From NCBI RefSeq assembly GCF_029626265.1, contig NZ_JARUBN010000001.1:7505001-7569000 (forward strand): a stretch of 64,000 nucleotides of DNA, written 5' to 3'. Position numbers and translations under genes: made by a program. The stretch is from Micromonospora sp. WMMD1102. Its GTDB lineage: Bacteria > Actinomycetota > Actinomycetes > Mycobacteriales > Micromonosporaceae. Positions 26,186-34,443 of this stretch are shown here, in pieces (the first letter of the stretch is position 1; the number at the start of each line of letters is the position of its first letter). The notes under the pieces were generated by a model. That model searched no databases, had not been told where the DNA came from, and was given only the letters and a program-made list of their open reading frames with translations.

Positions 26186-26208
26186 CGATGTATCGGGCCG
26201 ATACATCG
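26186..26208. promoter_or_regulatory. 23-bp perfect PadR-type operator
   Basis: CGATGTATCGG and its exact reverse complement flank a single G. The ATGT...ACAT core is the hallmark of PadR-family operators. It overlaps the predicted start point of the adjacent PadR gene, which strongly suggests autoregulation. Confidence 0.8.
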
Positions 26209-26276
26209 GTTCGGTGAACGGGTTCCCAACGGCGGGAAGCCGACGGGGTCCCACGGAGATGCGGAGAGGGGTGCTC

Positions 26277-26921
26277 GTGCTCGAGCTCGCCATCCTCGGT
26301 CTCCTGCAGGAGTCCCCGATGCACGGCTACGAGCTCCGCAAGGAACTCACCGCCAAGCTCGGGGCGATCCGGGCGGCGATCAGCTACGGCTCGCTCTATC
26401 CGACCCTGCGTCGGTTGCAGGCGGCCGGCTGGATCACCGAGGCGGCCGAGACACCGGCCGGCGCGGAGGAGATCCCGGCGCTGACCAGCCGCCGGGGACG
26501 GGTCGTCTACAAAATCACCGCGGAGGGCAAGGAACGGTTCGCCGAACTGATCGCCCAGACCGGTCCAGAGAGTTACGAGGACACCGGCTTCGGGGTCCAC
26601 TTCGCGTTCTTCGCCCGTACCGACCGTGCGACCCGGCTCCGGATCCTGGAGGGTCGGCGCCGCAAGGTGGAGGAGCGACGCGAGGGGCTGCGTGACGTGT
26701 TGAGCCGGGCGGCCGAGCGGCTCGACGCGTACACGCTCGAACTTCAGCGTCACGGACTCGACGCCTGTGAGCGAGAGGTCCGCTGGTTGGAGGAGCTCAT
26801 CGCCAACGAGCGCTCCGGCCGGACCCCGGATGGGTCCACCCCGGGCACCGCCCCGGGATCGTCAGAAGAGAACATCCCGCCTCCGCCTGGGCAGTCCAGG
26901 AACGAGTCGGAGCGGCCGTGA
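26277..26921 (+). CDS. PadR-family transcriptional regulator
   Basis: About 214 residues. GTG 26277 is chosen because GGAGAGG ends 7 nt before it and the conserved sequence begins there ([23 protein letters not shown]); ATG 26259 and GTG 26271 are alternatives. The winged helix ([38 protein letters not shown]) is followed by the PadR C-terminal helices used for dimerisation ([40 protein letters not shown]). It ends 23 nt before ino1. Probably it controls its own operon and thus inositol and mycothiol supply; the ligand is unknown. Confidence 0.92.
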   Translation: MLELAILGLLQESPMHGYELRKELTAKLGAIRAAISYGSLYPTLRRLQAAGWITEAAETPAGAEEIPALTSRRGRVVYKITAEGKERFAELIAQTGPESYEDTGFGVHFAFFARTDRATRLRILEGRRRKVEERREGLRDVLSRAAERLDAYTLELQRHGLDACEREVRWLEELIANERSGRTPDGSTPGTAPGSSEENIPPPPGQSRNESERP

Positions 26922-26944
26922 TGAACACAAAGGAGGCAAACGCG

Positions 26945-28024
26945 ATGGGCTCCGTCCGCGTCGCCATCGTCGGTGTGGGTAACTGCGCCTCGTCCCTGGT
27001 CCAGGGCGTCGAGTACTACCGCAATGCCGACCCCAACGACCGCGTCCCGGGTCTCATGCACGTCACCTTCGGCGACTACCACGTATCGGACGTGGAGTTC
27101 GTCGCGGCGTTCGATGTCGACGCCAAGAAGGTGGGCATGGACCTCGCGGAGGCGATCGTCGCCAGCGAGAACAACACCATCAAGCTCTGCGACGTACCGC
27201 CGACCGGCGTGCTCGTGCAGCGCGGCCCGACCCTGGACGGGCTGGGGCAGTACTACCGGGAAATCGTCGAGGAGTCCGACCGCGAGCCGGCCGACGTCGT
27301 CGCCGCGCTGCGCGAGGCCCGGGTCGACGTGGTGGTCTGCTACCTGCCGGTCGGTTCCGAGGACGCGGCGAAGTTCTACGCCACCGCCGCGATCGAGGCG
27401 GGCTGTGCCTTCGTGAACGCGCTGCCGGTGTTCATCGCCTCCGACCCGGCCTGGGCGCAGAAGTTCACCGACGCCGGGCTGCCGATCGTCGGCGACGACA
27501 TCAAGAGCCAGGTCGGCGCGACCATCGTGCACCGGGCGCTGGCCAAGCTCTTCGAGGACCGGGGGGTCGAGCTGCTGCGCACGTACCAGCTCAACTTCGG
27601 CGGCAACATGGACTTCATGAACATGCTGGAGCGCAGCCGCCTGGTCTCGAAGAAGATCTCGAAGACCCAGTCGGTCACCTCGCAGATCCCGCACGAGATC
27701 AACAAGGGTGACGTGCACATCGGGCCGTCGGACCACGTGCCGTGGCTGGACGACCGCAAGTGGGCGTACATCCGGCTGGAGGGGCGCTCGTTCGGCGACG
27801 TACCGCTGAACGCCGAACTCAAGCTCGAGGTCTGGGACTCGCCCAACTCGGCCGGGGTCATCATCGACGCCGTCCGGGCCGCGAAGATCGCCCTGGACCG
27901 GGGCGTCGGCGGACCGATCCTCTCCGCGTCGAGCTACTTCATGAAGTCGCCGCCGGAGCAGTACGCCGACCACGACGCCCACCAGGCCGTCGAGAACTTC
28001 ATCGCCGGCACCATCGAGCGCTGA
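26945..28024 (+). CDS. ino1: myo-Inositol-3-phosphate synthase
   Basis: 359 residues from ATG 26945, chosen because AAAGGAGG lies 8 nt upstream; overlapping starts at 26918 and 26921 are possible but lack this support. The NAD-binding start is [20 protein letters not shown]. Other conserved parts are [56 protein letters not shown] and the end [11 protein letters not shown]. It converts glucose 6-phosphate into inositol 3-phosphate, the first step toward phosphatidylinositol and mycothiol in actinobacteria. It is the short bacterial/archaeal type. It is co-transcribed with padR and closed by a strong hairpin. Confidence 0.95.
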   Translation: MGSVRVAIVGVGNCASSLVQGVEYYRNADPNDRVPGLMHVTFGDYHVSDVEFVAAFDVDAKKVGMDLAEAIVASENNTIKLCDVPPTGVLVQRGPTLDGLGQYYREIVEESDREPADVVAALREARVDVVVCYLPVGSEDAAKFYATAAIEAGCAFVNALPVFIASDPAWAQKFTDAGLPIVGDDIKSQVGATIVHRALAKLFEDRGVELLRTYQLNFGGNMDFMNMLERSRLVSKKISKTQSVTSQIPHEINKGDVHIGPSDHVPWLDDRKWAYIRLEGRSFGDVPLNAELKLEVWDSPNSAGVIIDAVRAAKIALDRGVGGPILSASSYFMKSPPEQYADHDAHQAVENFIAGTIER

Positions 28025-28042
28025 GCCCGCGACACCTGCGCC

Positions 28043-28078
28043 AAGCGGGGTCGGACCGGAGACGGTCCGACCCCGCTT
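28043..28078 (+). terminator. Hairpin after ino1
   Basis: A perfect 15-bp stem, AAGCGGGGTCGGACC (28043-28057) with its complement (28064-28078) and a 6-nt loop, 18 nt after the stop. It has no clear T-run. Confidence 0.75.
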
Positions 28079-28100
28079 CCGTGTTGTCCGCCCGAACCGC

Positions 28101-28128
28101 TTGTCCTATTACCCCGGGGGGGTATATT
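28101..28128 (+). promoter_or_regulatory. Metal-responsive promoter of the copper ATPase gene
   Basis: TTGTCC (28101-28106) and TATATT (28123-28128) are 16 bp apart. The spacer and the -10 edge contain TACCCC-GGG-GGGGTA (28110-28124), a match to the C/G-tract operators of CsoR-type copper repressors. No csoR or cueR gene lies nearby, so the regulator would act from elsewhere. Confidence 0.65.
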
Positions 28129-28151
28129 CGTTCCCGAGGGGGTGATCTGTC

Positions 28152-30317
28152 GTGCAGCACGACCACCAGCAGCACGGCCAGCACGAGCATGGCGAGCCCG
28201 GCGGGCATGGCGGGCCCGGCGGGCATGGCGGGCCCGGCGGGCATGACAAGCACGCCGGGCACGATCCGGAGGTGTTCCGGCGCAAGTTCTGGCTGAGCCT
28301 GGCCCTGACCGTGCCGATCGTCGCCACCAGCCAGATGGTGATGGACTGGTTCGGCTACTCGCTCGACTTCCCCGGCATGTCGCTGGTCGGGCCGGTACTC
28401 GGCTCGGTGGTCTTCCTCTACGGCGGCTGGCCGTTCCTGGTCGGCGGAGTGCACGAGCTGCGCGGCCGTACGCCGGGGATGATGCTGCTGATCTCGATGG
28501 CCATCACGGTGGCGTACGTCGCCTCGCTCGCCACCAGCCTCGGCGCCTTCGATCTCGACTTCTGGTGGGAGCTGGCCGCCCTGGTCACCATCATGCTGCT
28601 CGGGCACTGGCAGGAGATGAAGGCGATCGGGCAGGCCCGGGGTGCCCTCGCCGCCCTGGCCGCACTCCTGCCGGACGAGGCCGAACGGGTCGACGGCGAG
28701 GGTGGCGTACACCTGGTCTCCCTGACCGAGCTGCGGATCGGCGACGTGGTGCTGGTCCGCCCCGGCGCCCGGGTGCCGGCCGACGGCCAGGTGGTGGCCG
28801 GCACCGCCGAGCTGGACGAGTCGATGGTCACCGGCGAGTCCCGACCGGTCTCCCGGACCGCCGGCGACCGGGTGGTGGCCGGCACCGTGGCGACCGACTC
28901 CGCCATCCGGGTCCGGATCGAGGCCGTCGGCGACGACACCGCACTGGCCGGCATTCAGCGGTTGGTGAGCCAGGCGCAGCAGTCCAGCGGCCGCGCCCAG
29001 CTGCTCGCCGACCGGTTCGCCGCCTGGCTCTTCTACGTCGCCACCGCCACCGCGGCGGTCACCTTCGTGGTCTGGTCCGCGCTCGGCGACGTCGACGAGG
29101 CGGTGGTGCGTACCGTCACGGTGCTGGTGATCGCCTGCCCGCACGCGCTCGGCCTGGCGATCCCGCTGGTCATCGCCCTCTCCACCGCCGTCGCCGCCAA
29201 GGCCGGAATCCTGGTCAAGGACCGCCTGGCGCTGGAGCGGATGCGCACCGTGGACACCGTGCTGTTCGACAAGACCGGCACCCTCACCCGGGGTGCGCAC
29301 ACCGTCACCGCCGTCGCCGCCGACCCGGAACAGCGTGCCGGCGGCCCGCAGCACCGTGCCGCCGACCCGGAACACCGTGCCGATGGCCGGGGCGGACCGG
29401 CCGACGCCGAGGACGAGGTACTCCGGCTCGCCGGTGCCGTCGAGGCGGAGAGCGAGCATCCGCTCGCCCGGGCCATCGTCGCGGCTGCCGCCGGCCGCGG
29501 CGGCGCGGCGACCGCCACCGGTTTCCGGTCGCTCACCGGCCGGGGCGTACGGGCCACCGTCGACGGGCGGGACCTCGCCGTCGGCGGGCCGGCGCTGCTG
29601 CGCGAGCTGTCCGCCCGGCCCGGCGCCGACCTCGACCGGATCACCGGGGACTGGTCCGCGCGCGGCGCAGCCGTCCTCTATCTGGTACGCCTCGACGACG
29701 CCGGACCGCGCGTGCTCGGCGCGCTGGCCCTGGAGGACGAGGTACGCCCCGAGGCCGCCGAGGCACTCACCGAGTTGCGGGCCGAGGGGGTACGCCGGAT
29801 CGCCATGATCACCGGCGATGCCCGGCCGGTCGCCGAGACCGTCGCCGCGAAGCTCGGTTTCCGGCCGGGGGTGGACGAGGTCTTCGCCGAGGTGCTTCCG
29901 GCCGACAAGGACGACAAGGTGACCGACCTCCAGCACCGGGGTGCCACGGTGGCGATGGTCGGTGACGGGGTCAACGACGCTCCGGCACTGGCCCGGGCCA
30001 ACGTCGGGATCGCGATCGGGGCCGGCACGGACGTGGCGATCGAGTCCGCCGGGGTGGTACTCGCCTCCTCCGACCCGCGCGGGGTCACCGGCGTCATCCG
30101 GCTGTCCCGGGCCTCGTACCGGAAGATGTTGCAGAACCTGGCCTGGGCCGCCGGTTACAACGTGGTGGCGCTGCCGCTCGCCGCCGGGGTGCTCGCCTGG
30201 GCCGGGGTCGCGTTGAGCCCGGCGGTCGGCGCGGTACTCATGTCCGGCTCGACCATCGTGGTGGCGCTGAACGCCCAACTCCTCCGCCGGGTGCGGCTGG
30301 CCCCACAGGAACGCTGA
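28152..30317 (+). CDS. Copper-transporting P1B-type ATPase, CopB-like
   Basis: 721 residues from GTG 28152. The first 37 residues are rich in His and Gly (HxH and GGHGGPGGH repeats), a metal-binding tail typical of CopB instead of the CxxC domains of CopA. The sixth-helix metal site is CPH (ACPHALGLAIPL). Catalytic parts are present: TGES, DKTGT with the phosphorylated Asp, a nucleotide-binding EHPLARAI-type His-Pro, ITGDARPVA and MVGDGVNDAPAL. It exports copper or silver. A hydrophilic insert after DKTGT (PEQRAGGPQHRAADPEHRADGRG) is a local repeat expansion. It is transcribed alone from a metal-responsive promoter. Confidence 0.92.
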   Translation: MQHDHQQHGQHEHGEPGGHGGPGGHGGPGGHDKHAGHDPEVFRRKFWLSLALTVPIVATSQMVMDWFGYSLDFPGMSLVGPVLGSVVFLYGGWPFLVGGVHELRGRTPGMMLLISMAITVAYVASLATSLGAFDLDFWWELAALVTIMLLGHWQEMKAIGQARGALAALAALLPDEAERVDGEGGVHLVSLTELRIGDVVLVRPGARVPADGQVVAGTAELDESMVTGESRPVSRTAGDRVVAGTVATDSAIRVRIEAVGDDTALAGIQRLVSQAQQSSGRAQLLADRFAAWLFYVATATAAVTFVVWSALGDVDEAVVRTVTVLVIACPHALGLAIPLVIALSTAVAAKAGILVKDRLALERMRTVDTVLFDKTGTLTRGAHTVTAVAADPEQRAGGPQHRAADPEHRADGRGGPADAEDEVLRLAGAVEAESEHPLARAIVAAAAGRGGAATATGFRSLTGRGVRATVDGRDLAVGGPALLRELSARPGADLDRITGDWSARGAAVLYLVRLDDAGPRVLGALALEDEVRPEAAEALTELRAEGVRRIAMITGDARPVAETVAAKLGFRPGVDEVFAEVLPADKDDKVTDLQHRGATVAMVGDGVNDAPALARANVGIAIGAGTDVAIESAGVVLASSDPRGVTGVIRLSRASYRKMLQNLAWAAGYNVVALPLAAGVLAWAGVALSPAVGAVLMSGSTIVVALNAQLLRRVRLAPQER

Positions 30318-30366
30318 GTCCGCCGCCGGTGCGGCTGGCCCCGCAGGGCGCTGGGCTCGCCGCCGG
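30284..30366 (+). repeat. Imperfect direct duplication of the ATPase gene 3' end
   Basis: About 35 bp (30284-30319) covering the last codons and stop of the ATPase gene recur at 30323-30357, 39 bp downstream, with a few changes. A third partial match starts near 30361. It parallels the duplicated dnaB 3' end. Confidence 0.75.
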
Positions 30367-30517
30367 GTGTCCGCACGACGGCTGGTTCAACAGGGGTGGC
30401 TGGCTTGCGGCGGCAGCAGCAGCAGCGGCCGGCTGACGACGGCCGGCGGGCGGCGGACGGTTGGCGCAGCAGTCCGGCTCCCCCGGCCCGGGTCAGCCAG
30501 TCCTGGACGCGGGCCCG

Positions 30518-31051
30518 TCAGGCCCAGGCGCGCTCGAAGGCGATGCGTGCCTCCAGCTCCAGCAGCTGCCGCTTCCGGGGCAGGCCGCCGCCGAAGCCGA
30601 CCAGCTTGCCGCCGGCCCCGACGATCCGGTGACAGGGCACGATCACCGGTATCGGGTTCCGGTTGCAGGCCACCCCGACCGCCCGGGCCGCCCCGGGGTC
30701 GCCGACCGCCGCCGCCAACTGGCCGTAGGTGCGCGTCTCGCCGTACGGGATCTTCGACATCTCGGTCCAGACCGCCCGCTCGAACTCCGAGCCCCGGCGT
30801 ACCGAGAGCGGCAGGGCGAACTCCGTCAACTCCCCGGCGAAGTACGCCCGGAACTGCCCGACCGCCGCCCGCAGCCCGGCGGCGGCCGGTGCGGTGGTGG
30901 CTGGGGCGGTGGTGGCTGGGGCGGTGGCCCAGGGCAGTGCGGCGGCGGGCAGCGCCCCCTCCACCGGCCCGAAGTGCACGCCACAGACGCCGACGTCGTC
31001 GATCCCGACGGCAAGCACCCCGATCGGGGAGTCGAACTCGGTCCAGCGCAT
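30518..31051 (-). CDS. ogt: Methylated-DNA-protein-cysteine methyltransferase
   Basis: 177 residues from ATG 31051. The active site PVIVPCHRIVG contains the alkyl-acceptor Cys, and the helix-turn-helix region has GETRTYGQLAAAVGDPGAARAVGVACNRNP. It removes alkyl groups from O6-alkylguanine in a one-time reaction. A small Ala/Thr/Pro linker (TAPATTAPATTAPA) between the N-terminal and catalytic domains is a repeat expansion. The gene is alone and divergent from the winged-helix operon. Confidence 0.93.
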   Translation of the reverse strand: MRWTEFDSPIGVLAVGIDDVGVCGVHFGPVEGALPAAALPWATAPATTAPATTAPAAAGLRAAVGQFRAYFAGELTEFALPLSVRRGSEFERAVWTEMSKIPYGETRTYGQLAAAVGDPGAARAVGVACNRNPIPVIVPCHRIVGAGGKLVGFGGGLPRKRQLLELEARIAFERAWA

Positions 31052-31088
31052 CCGACCATTCTCCACCCGCGCGTGCGCGGCGCCGGGG

Positions 31089-31142
31089 CCCGCCCGGCCG
31101 CGCCTCGCAAAGTTTCTCGGCACCTGCTAAGTTTCTATGGCA
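31089..31142 (+). promoter_or_regulatory. Direct repeats before the winged-helix operon
   Basis: GTTTCTCGGCA and GTTTCTATGGCA, each preceded by AA, occur about 21-22 bp apart, two helical turns, just before the regulator gene. This stretch is less GC-rich than its flanks. They may be binding sites on one face of the helix, perhaps for the encoded regulator. Confidence 0.4.
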
Positions 31143-31158
31143 TGTGCAGGGTTTCATT

Positions 31159-31548
31159 GTGATCCGCGCCGAGCCGAGCGGTGACGACCTGGTCCGGATG
31201 CTGGCGACCCTGGCCAACCCGCACCGGATCCGGGTCGTCGCGGCACTGGTCCACGGACGCAACTACGTGAGCCAACTGGCCCGCGACCTCGGCATCAGTC
31301 GGGCACTGCTCCAGGTGCACCTGCGGAAGCTGGAGACAGCCGGCCTGGTCTCGGCCCACCTGGAGATCTCCGAGGACGGGAAGGCGATGAAGTTCTACGA
31401 GGTCAACCGCTTCGACGTACAGCTGACTCCGGACACCGTGGCGGCGGCGGCCCGGACACTGCCGCCGCCGGAGCAGGACGGCCCGGATGCTCCGAACGAT
31501 CCGGATGCTTCGGAAGCTCCGGACAGCGAGAAGGGATCACGGGGATGA
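31159..31548 (+). CDS. ArsR-type winged-helix regulator
   Basis: 129 residues from GTG 31159, with AGGG 7 nt upstream; GTG 31144 is an in-frame alternative. The fold is clear: LVRMLATLANPHRIRVVAALV, then YVSQLARDLGISRALLQVHLRKLETAGLVSAHLEIS as helix-turn-helix and wing. The end (PPPEQDGPDAPNDPDASEAPDS) is acidic and disordered. No metal-binding Cys cluster is seen, so it is not a classic ArsR metal sensor. It overlaps the next gene by ATGA, as this pair usually does in actinomycetes. Confidence 0.85.
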   Translation: MIRAEPSGDDLVRMLATLANPHRIRVVAALVHGRNYVSQLARDLGISRALLQVHLRKLETAGLVSAHLEISEDGKAMKFYEVNRFDVQLTPDTVAAAARTLPPPEQDGPDAPNDPDASEAPDSEKGSRG

Positions 31549-31835
31549 ATGGAAACGACTGGGCGGGCATGAGCGACGACGTGAACGAGGTGGTCGGCGC
31601 GATCGGCCTCTTCGTCCTGATCATCGTCGTGGTCACCACCGTCATCGTCCAGGTCTTCCGGACCAGGCGAGCGAGGATGGCGGCCAACCGCGCCGGCGAG
31701 TACGAGGCGCTCGCCCAGACGGCGGTGCAGAGCCAGCAGAACACCGAGCGGCAGTTGGCGGAGGTCGGCTCCCGGCTGGCCGCGATGGAGGCCCGGATGG
31801 TCTCCCTCGAACGCGTCCTCAAGGACGTCGAGTAG
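31545..31835 (+). CDS. Small membrane-anchored coiled-coil protein
   Basis: 96 residues. ATG overlaps the upstream stop. One membrane helix (residues 16-40, VVGAIGLFVLIIVVVTTVIVQVF) is followed by a basic patch and a likely coiled coil (ALAQTAVQSQQNTERQLAEVGSRLAAMEARMVSLERVLKDVE). The function is unknown; its tight linkage with the winged-helix regulator suggests it acts in the same signal, perhaps as a membrane sensor or tether. Confidence 0.8.
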   Translation: MNGNDWAGMSDDVNEVVGAIGLFVLIIVVVTTVIVQVFRTRRARMAANRAGEYEALAQTAVQSQQNTERQLAEVGSRLAAMEARMVSLERVLKDVE

Positions 31836-31906
31836 CCGGTACGCCCGAGGTTGGCCGGGACGCCCGAGCTGCTGGTGACCCGGGCCGGGGACGGCCGGCC
31901 GCCGGC

Positions 31907-31940
31907 CCTGGGCCGTCGAGCGCCAACTCGACGGCCCAGG
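31907..31940 (+). terminator. Hairpin after the winged-helix operon
   Basis: CCTGGGCCGTCGAG (31907-31920) pairs perfectly with 31927-31940, 6-nt loop. An A/G-rich stretch follows, no U-tract. Confidence 0.65.
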
Positions 31941-32012
31941 AGGAAGAAGCACCACCTCGCCCGAGGGCGAGTTCTCAGCGCAACGCTCCTTCGACCGAAA
32001 GGACAGCACTTC

Positions 32013-33593
32013 ATGCTGCCCGGAAGCAAACCACCCGCGCCCGGCGCCCCGTCCGGGACATCCGGCCGACGCGCGCCGCGCCGTACCGCCGTCGTACTGG
32101 CCGGTCTCGCCACGTCCCTCGCCCTGACCGTGCCGCCCGCGACAGCCGGACCGGCCGCCGGACCGGCCGGGTTGCCGTCCGGCGCGCCGGGCCAGGTCGT
32201 CGAGTGGCATCCGTGCCCCGACGACAGCACCGCCGAGTGTGGCACCCTCGCCGTACCGGTCGACTGGAAGCGTCCCGACGGGCCGAGGTTCCAGCTGTCC
32301 CTGGCCCGGCGTACCGCCACCGACCCGGCGACCCGGATCGGGACGCTCTTCTTCGGTCCGGGCGGCCCCGGGGACTCCGGCGTCGACCGGATCGTCGAGG
32401 GGGCCGGCCGATTCGGCTCCGAGCTTCGCAGCCGGTTCGACATCGTCAGCTTCGACCCCCGCGGAGTGGGCCGGAGCAACCCGGTGCGCTGCTCGACCGA
32501 GCTGCTGGTCCGGCGCCCGGCACCCGTGCTGACCAGTCAGCAGGACTTCGACGCCACGGTGGCGTACAACCGGCGGCTCCGGGCGGACTGCCGGGCCAGG
32601 ACCGGGCCGCTCTTCGACCACGTCGACACGTCGAGTACGGCCCGGGACGTGGACGCCGTACGGGCCGCCCTCGGCGAGTCGACGCTGACCTTCCACGGCA
32701 GCTCGTACGGCACCCTGCTGGGCCAGCGCTACGCCGAACTCTTCCCGCACCGGATCCGGGCGATGGTGTTGGAGAGCGTCCTCGACCACAGTGTCGGCAC
32801 CCGGGACTTCCTGAACGCGCAGACCTCCGCCGCGCAGGACTCGTTCGACGCCTTCGTGGACTGGTGCGACCGCACCGAGGGCTGCGCCCTGCACGGGCGG
32901 GACGTCCGGACGATCTGGGCGGATCTGCTCGGCCTGGCCGGACGTGGCGAGGTACCGGACCCGGACGACCCCTCGGCGACGCTCACCCCGTACGCCCTGA
33001 GCGGTTTCCTCGCCCCGCGCGCTCTCTACGAGCCGCATGACGCCGAACTGGCCGAGACCATCGCCGGGCTGGCCGGGCTGGTCCCGGCCGGCCCGGCGGG
33101 GGCGGCGCTGCCGGGGTGGCGGGGCGAGTCGACCGGGACGGGGTCGGCAACCGAGACCGACCCGCAGGCGATCTTCTGCCAGGACTGGGAGCTGCCGATC
33201 CGGAACTACCGGGAGTACGCCGCCCGGCTGCGGGAGATGGCCCGGATCGGGACCGACCTGCCCTACCCACGGGCGCTGGCCGGGGTGGAGGCCTGCCTCG
33301 GCGCGCCGAGGGTGGAGCATCCGCAGCACCGGTTGCGGGTCCGCGTCGACCACCCGATCCTGCTGCTCAACGCGGTACACGATCCGGTCACCGGTTACGA
33401 CTGGGCCACCAGCGTTGCCCGGCAACTCGGCCGGTACGGCGTACTGCTCAGCTACGAAGGCGCCGGGCACGGCGTCTACACCGCAACGGAGTGCACCCGG
33501 GGGACGGTGGACCGCTACCTGGTCGACCTGGTCGTACCACCCCGAGGCGCCAGCTGCCCCGCAGCCCACCACGCCGCGTTCCCGGCACGCTGA
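32013..33593 (+). CDS. Secreted alpha/beta-hydrolase, tripeptidyl aminopeptidase type
   Basis: 526 residues from ATG 32013, with GAAAGGA upstream. A signal peptide follows an Arg-rich start (RRAPRRTAVVLAGLATSLALTVPPATA). The catalytic frame is clear: oxyanion-hole GPGGPGDSG, DPRGVGRSN, nucleophile GSSYGT, a likely acid at HDPVTGYDWA, and His in YEGAGHGVY. The C-terminal third matches the TAP-like domain. Related Streptomyces enzymes (Tap/Slp) remove tripeptides from secreted proteins. Cys residues in the mature part (CPDD, CGTL, CDRTEGC, CLG) fit disulfides outside the cell. It is followed by a strong hairpin. Confidence 0.88.
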   Translation: MLPGSKPPAPGAPSGTSGRRAPRRTAVVLAGLATSLALTVPPATAGPAAGPAGLPSGAPGQVVEWHPCPDDSTAECGTLAVPVDWKRPDGPRFQLSLARRTATDPATRIGTLFFGPGGPGDSGVDRIVEGAGRFGSELRSRFDIVSFDPRGVGRSNPVRCSTELLVRRPAPVLTSQQDFDATVAYNRRLRADCRARTGPLFDHVDTSSTARDVDAVRAALGESTLTFHGSSYGTLLGQRYAELFPHRIRAMVLESVLDHSVGTRDFLNAQTSAAQDSFDAFVDWCDRTEGCALHGRDVRTIWADLLGLAGRGEVPDPDDPSATLTPYALSGFLAPRALYEPHDAELAETIAGLAGLVPAGPAGAALPGWRGESTGTGSATETDPQAIFCQDWELPIRNYREYAARLREMARIGTDLPYPRALAGVEACLGAPRVEHPQHRLRVRVDHPILLLNAVHDPVTGYDWATSVARQLGRYGVLLSYEGAGHGVYTATECTRGTVDRYLVDLVVPPRGASCPAAHHAAFPAR

Positions 33594-33638
33594 CCTTCGC
33601 CGACCAACGTCGCACACCGCGGGGCAGTCGCCCTGCTC

Positions 33639-33691
33639 ACCTGGACACCAGAGGCGTAACCGTCCGTCGGTAACGCCTCTGGTGTCCAGGT
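33639..33691 (+). terminator. 19-bp perfect hairpin after the hydrolase gene
   Basis: Stem 33639-33657 pairs exactly with 33673-33691; the 15-nt loop can make three more pairs. No U-tract follows. Confidence 0.75.
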
Positions 33692-33759
33692 CTGTGCCGT
33701 GCCCGCCGTCGGCGGTGGCGAGACAGGGGTGAGGTTCGTTCAGTTATTCGGGTCACAGT

Positions 33760-33794
33760 CTGACCGTTCGGTTAGTTACTGACCGATCGGTCAG
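33760..33794. promoter_or_regulatory. Two TetR-type operators
   Basis: CTGACCGATCGGTCAG (33779-33794) is a perfect 16-bp palindrome. A near copy, CTGACCGTTCGGTTAG, lies at 33760-33775. Their centres are 19 bp apart. They lie immediately upstream of a TetR gene and its MmpL partner, so binding of the encoded repressor is the simplest reading. Confidence 0.8.
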
Positions 33795-33822
33795 GGCACG
33801 CTGGGGCGCGGAGGTGACGGTG

Positions 33823-34443
33823 ATGGCACGCGGCAGGACCCGCGCCGAGATCCTGGCCGTGGCGGCCCGGCAGTTCGCGCACGCGGGATTCAAGGGCACT
33901 TCCCTGCACGACATCGCGGTCGAGATCGGCTGCTCCAAGGCCACCCTGCTCTACCACTTCGACAGCAAGGAGGCGATCCTGCTCGCCCTGGTCGCCCCGG
34001 CCGCCGGCGAGCTGGTCGCCCTCGACACCCGCCTCGCCGCGCTGGACGACGACGCCGCCCGGGAAGCCGCCATCGACGGCTTCGTCGACCTGGTGGTGAC
34101 GTACCGGCGCGAGGTCGCACTGATCTACCACGACCTGCCGTACCTGCTCGACCACCCTGCCTTCGCCGACCTGCAACCGGCGACCGGCCGGCTGGTCGCG
34201 GCCTTCGCCGGCCGCTCGACCGACCCGGCCGACGAGATCGCCGCGCACGTCCTGCTCGCCGGGATCACCGCGATCGTCATCGACCACCCCGACGACGACG
34301 CGGGTGAACTCCGCTCCGCACTGGTCAGGGTCGCCCGCCGCGCCCTTCACCCCCACCTCCGGACCACCACCACACCAGACACCCCGATCCGACCGACGAC
34401 CAAGGAAGCGAACGACACATGGCGACTGTCCTCTACCGACTAG
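33823..34443 (+). CDS. TetR-family repressor of the adjacent MmpL gene
   Basis: 206 residues from ATG 33823, with GGAGGTG about 8 nt upstream; GTG 33814 is an in-frame alternative. The DNA-binding domain is typical: [47 protein letters not shown]. The C-terminal ligand domain is about 150 residues. The 3' end overlaps the start of the MmpL gene by 25 bp, so both are co-expressed from the operator region just upstream. The inducer is unknown. Confidence 0.92.
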   Translation: MARGRTRAEILAVAARQFAHAGFKGTSLHDIAVEIGCSKATLLYHFDSKEAILLALVAPAAGELVALDTRLAALDDDAAREAAIDGFVDLVVTYRREVALIYHDLPYLLDHPAFADLQPATGRLVAAFAGRSTDPADEIAAHVLLAGITAIVIDHPDDDAGELRSALVRVARRALHPHLRTTTTPDTPIRPTTKEANDTWRLSSTD

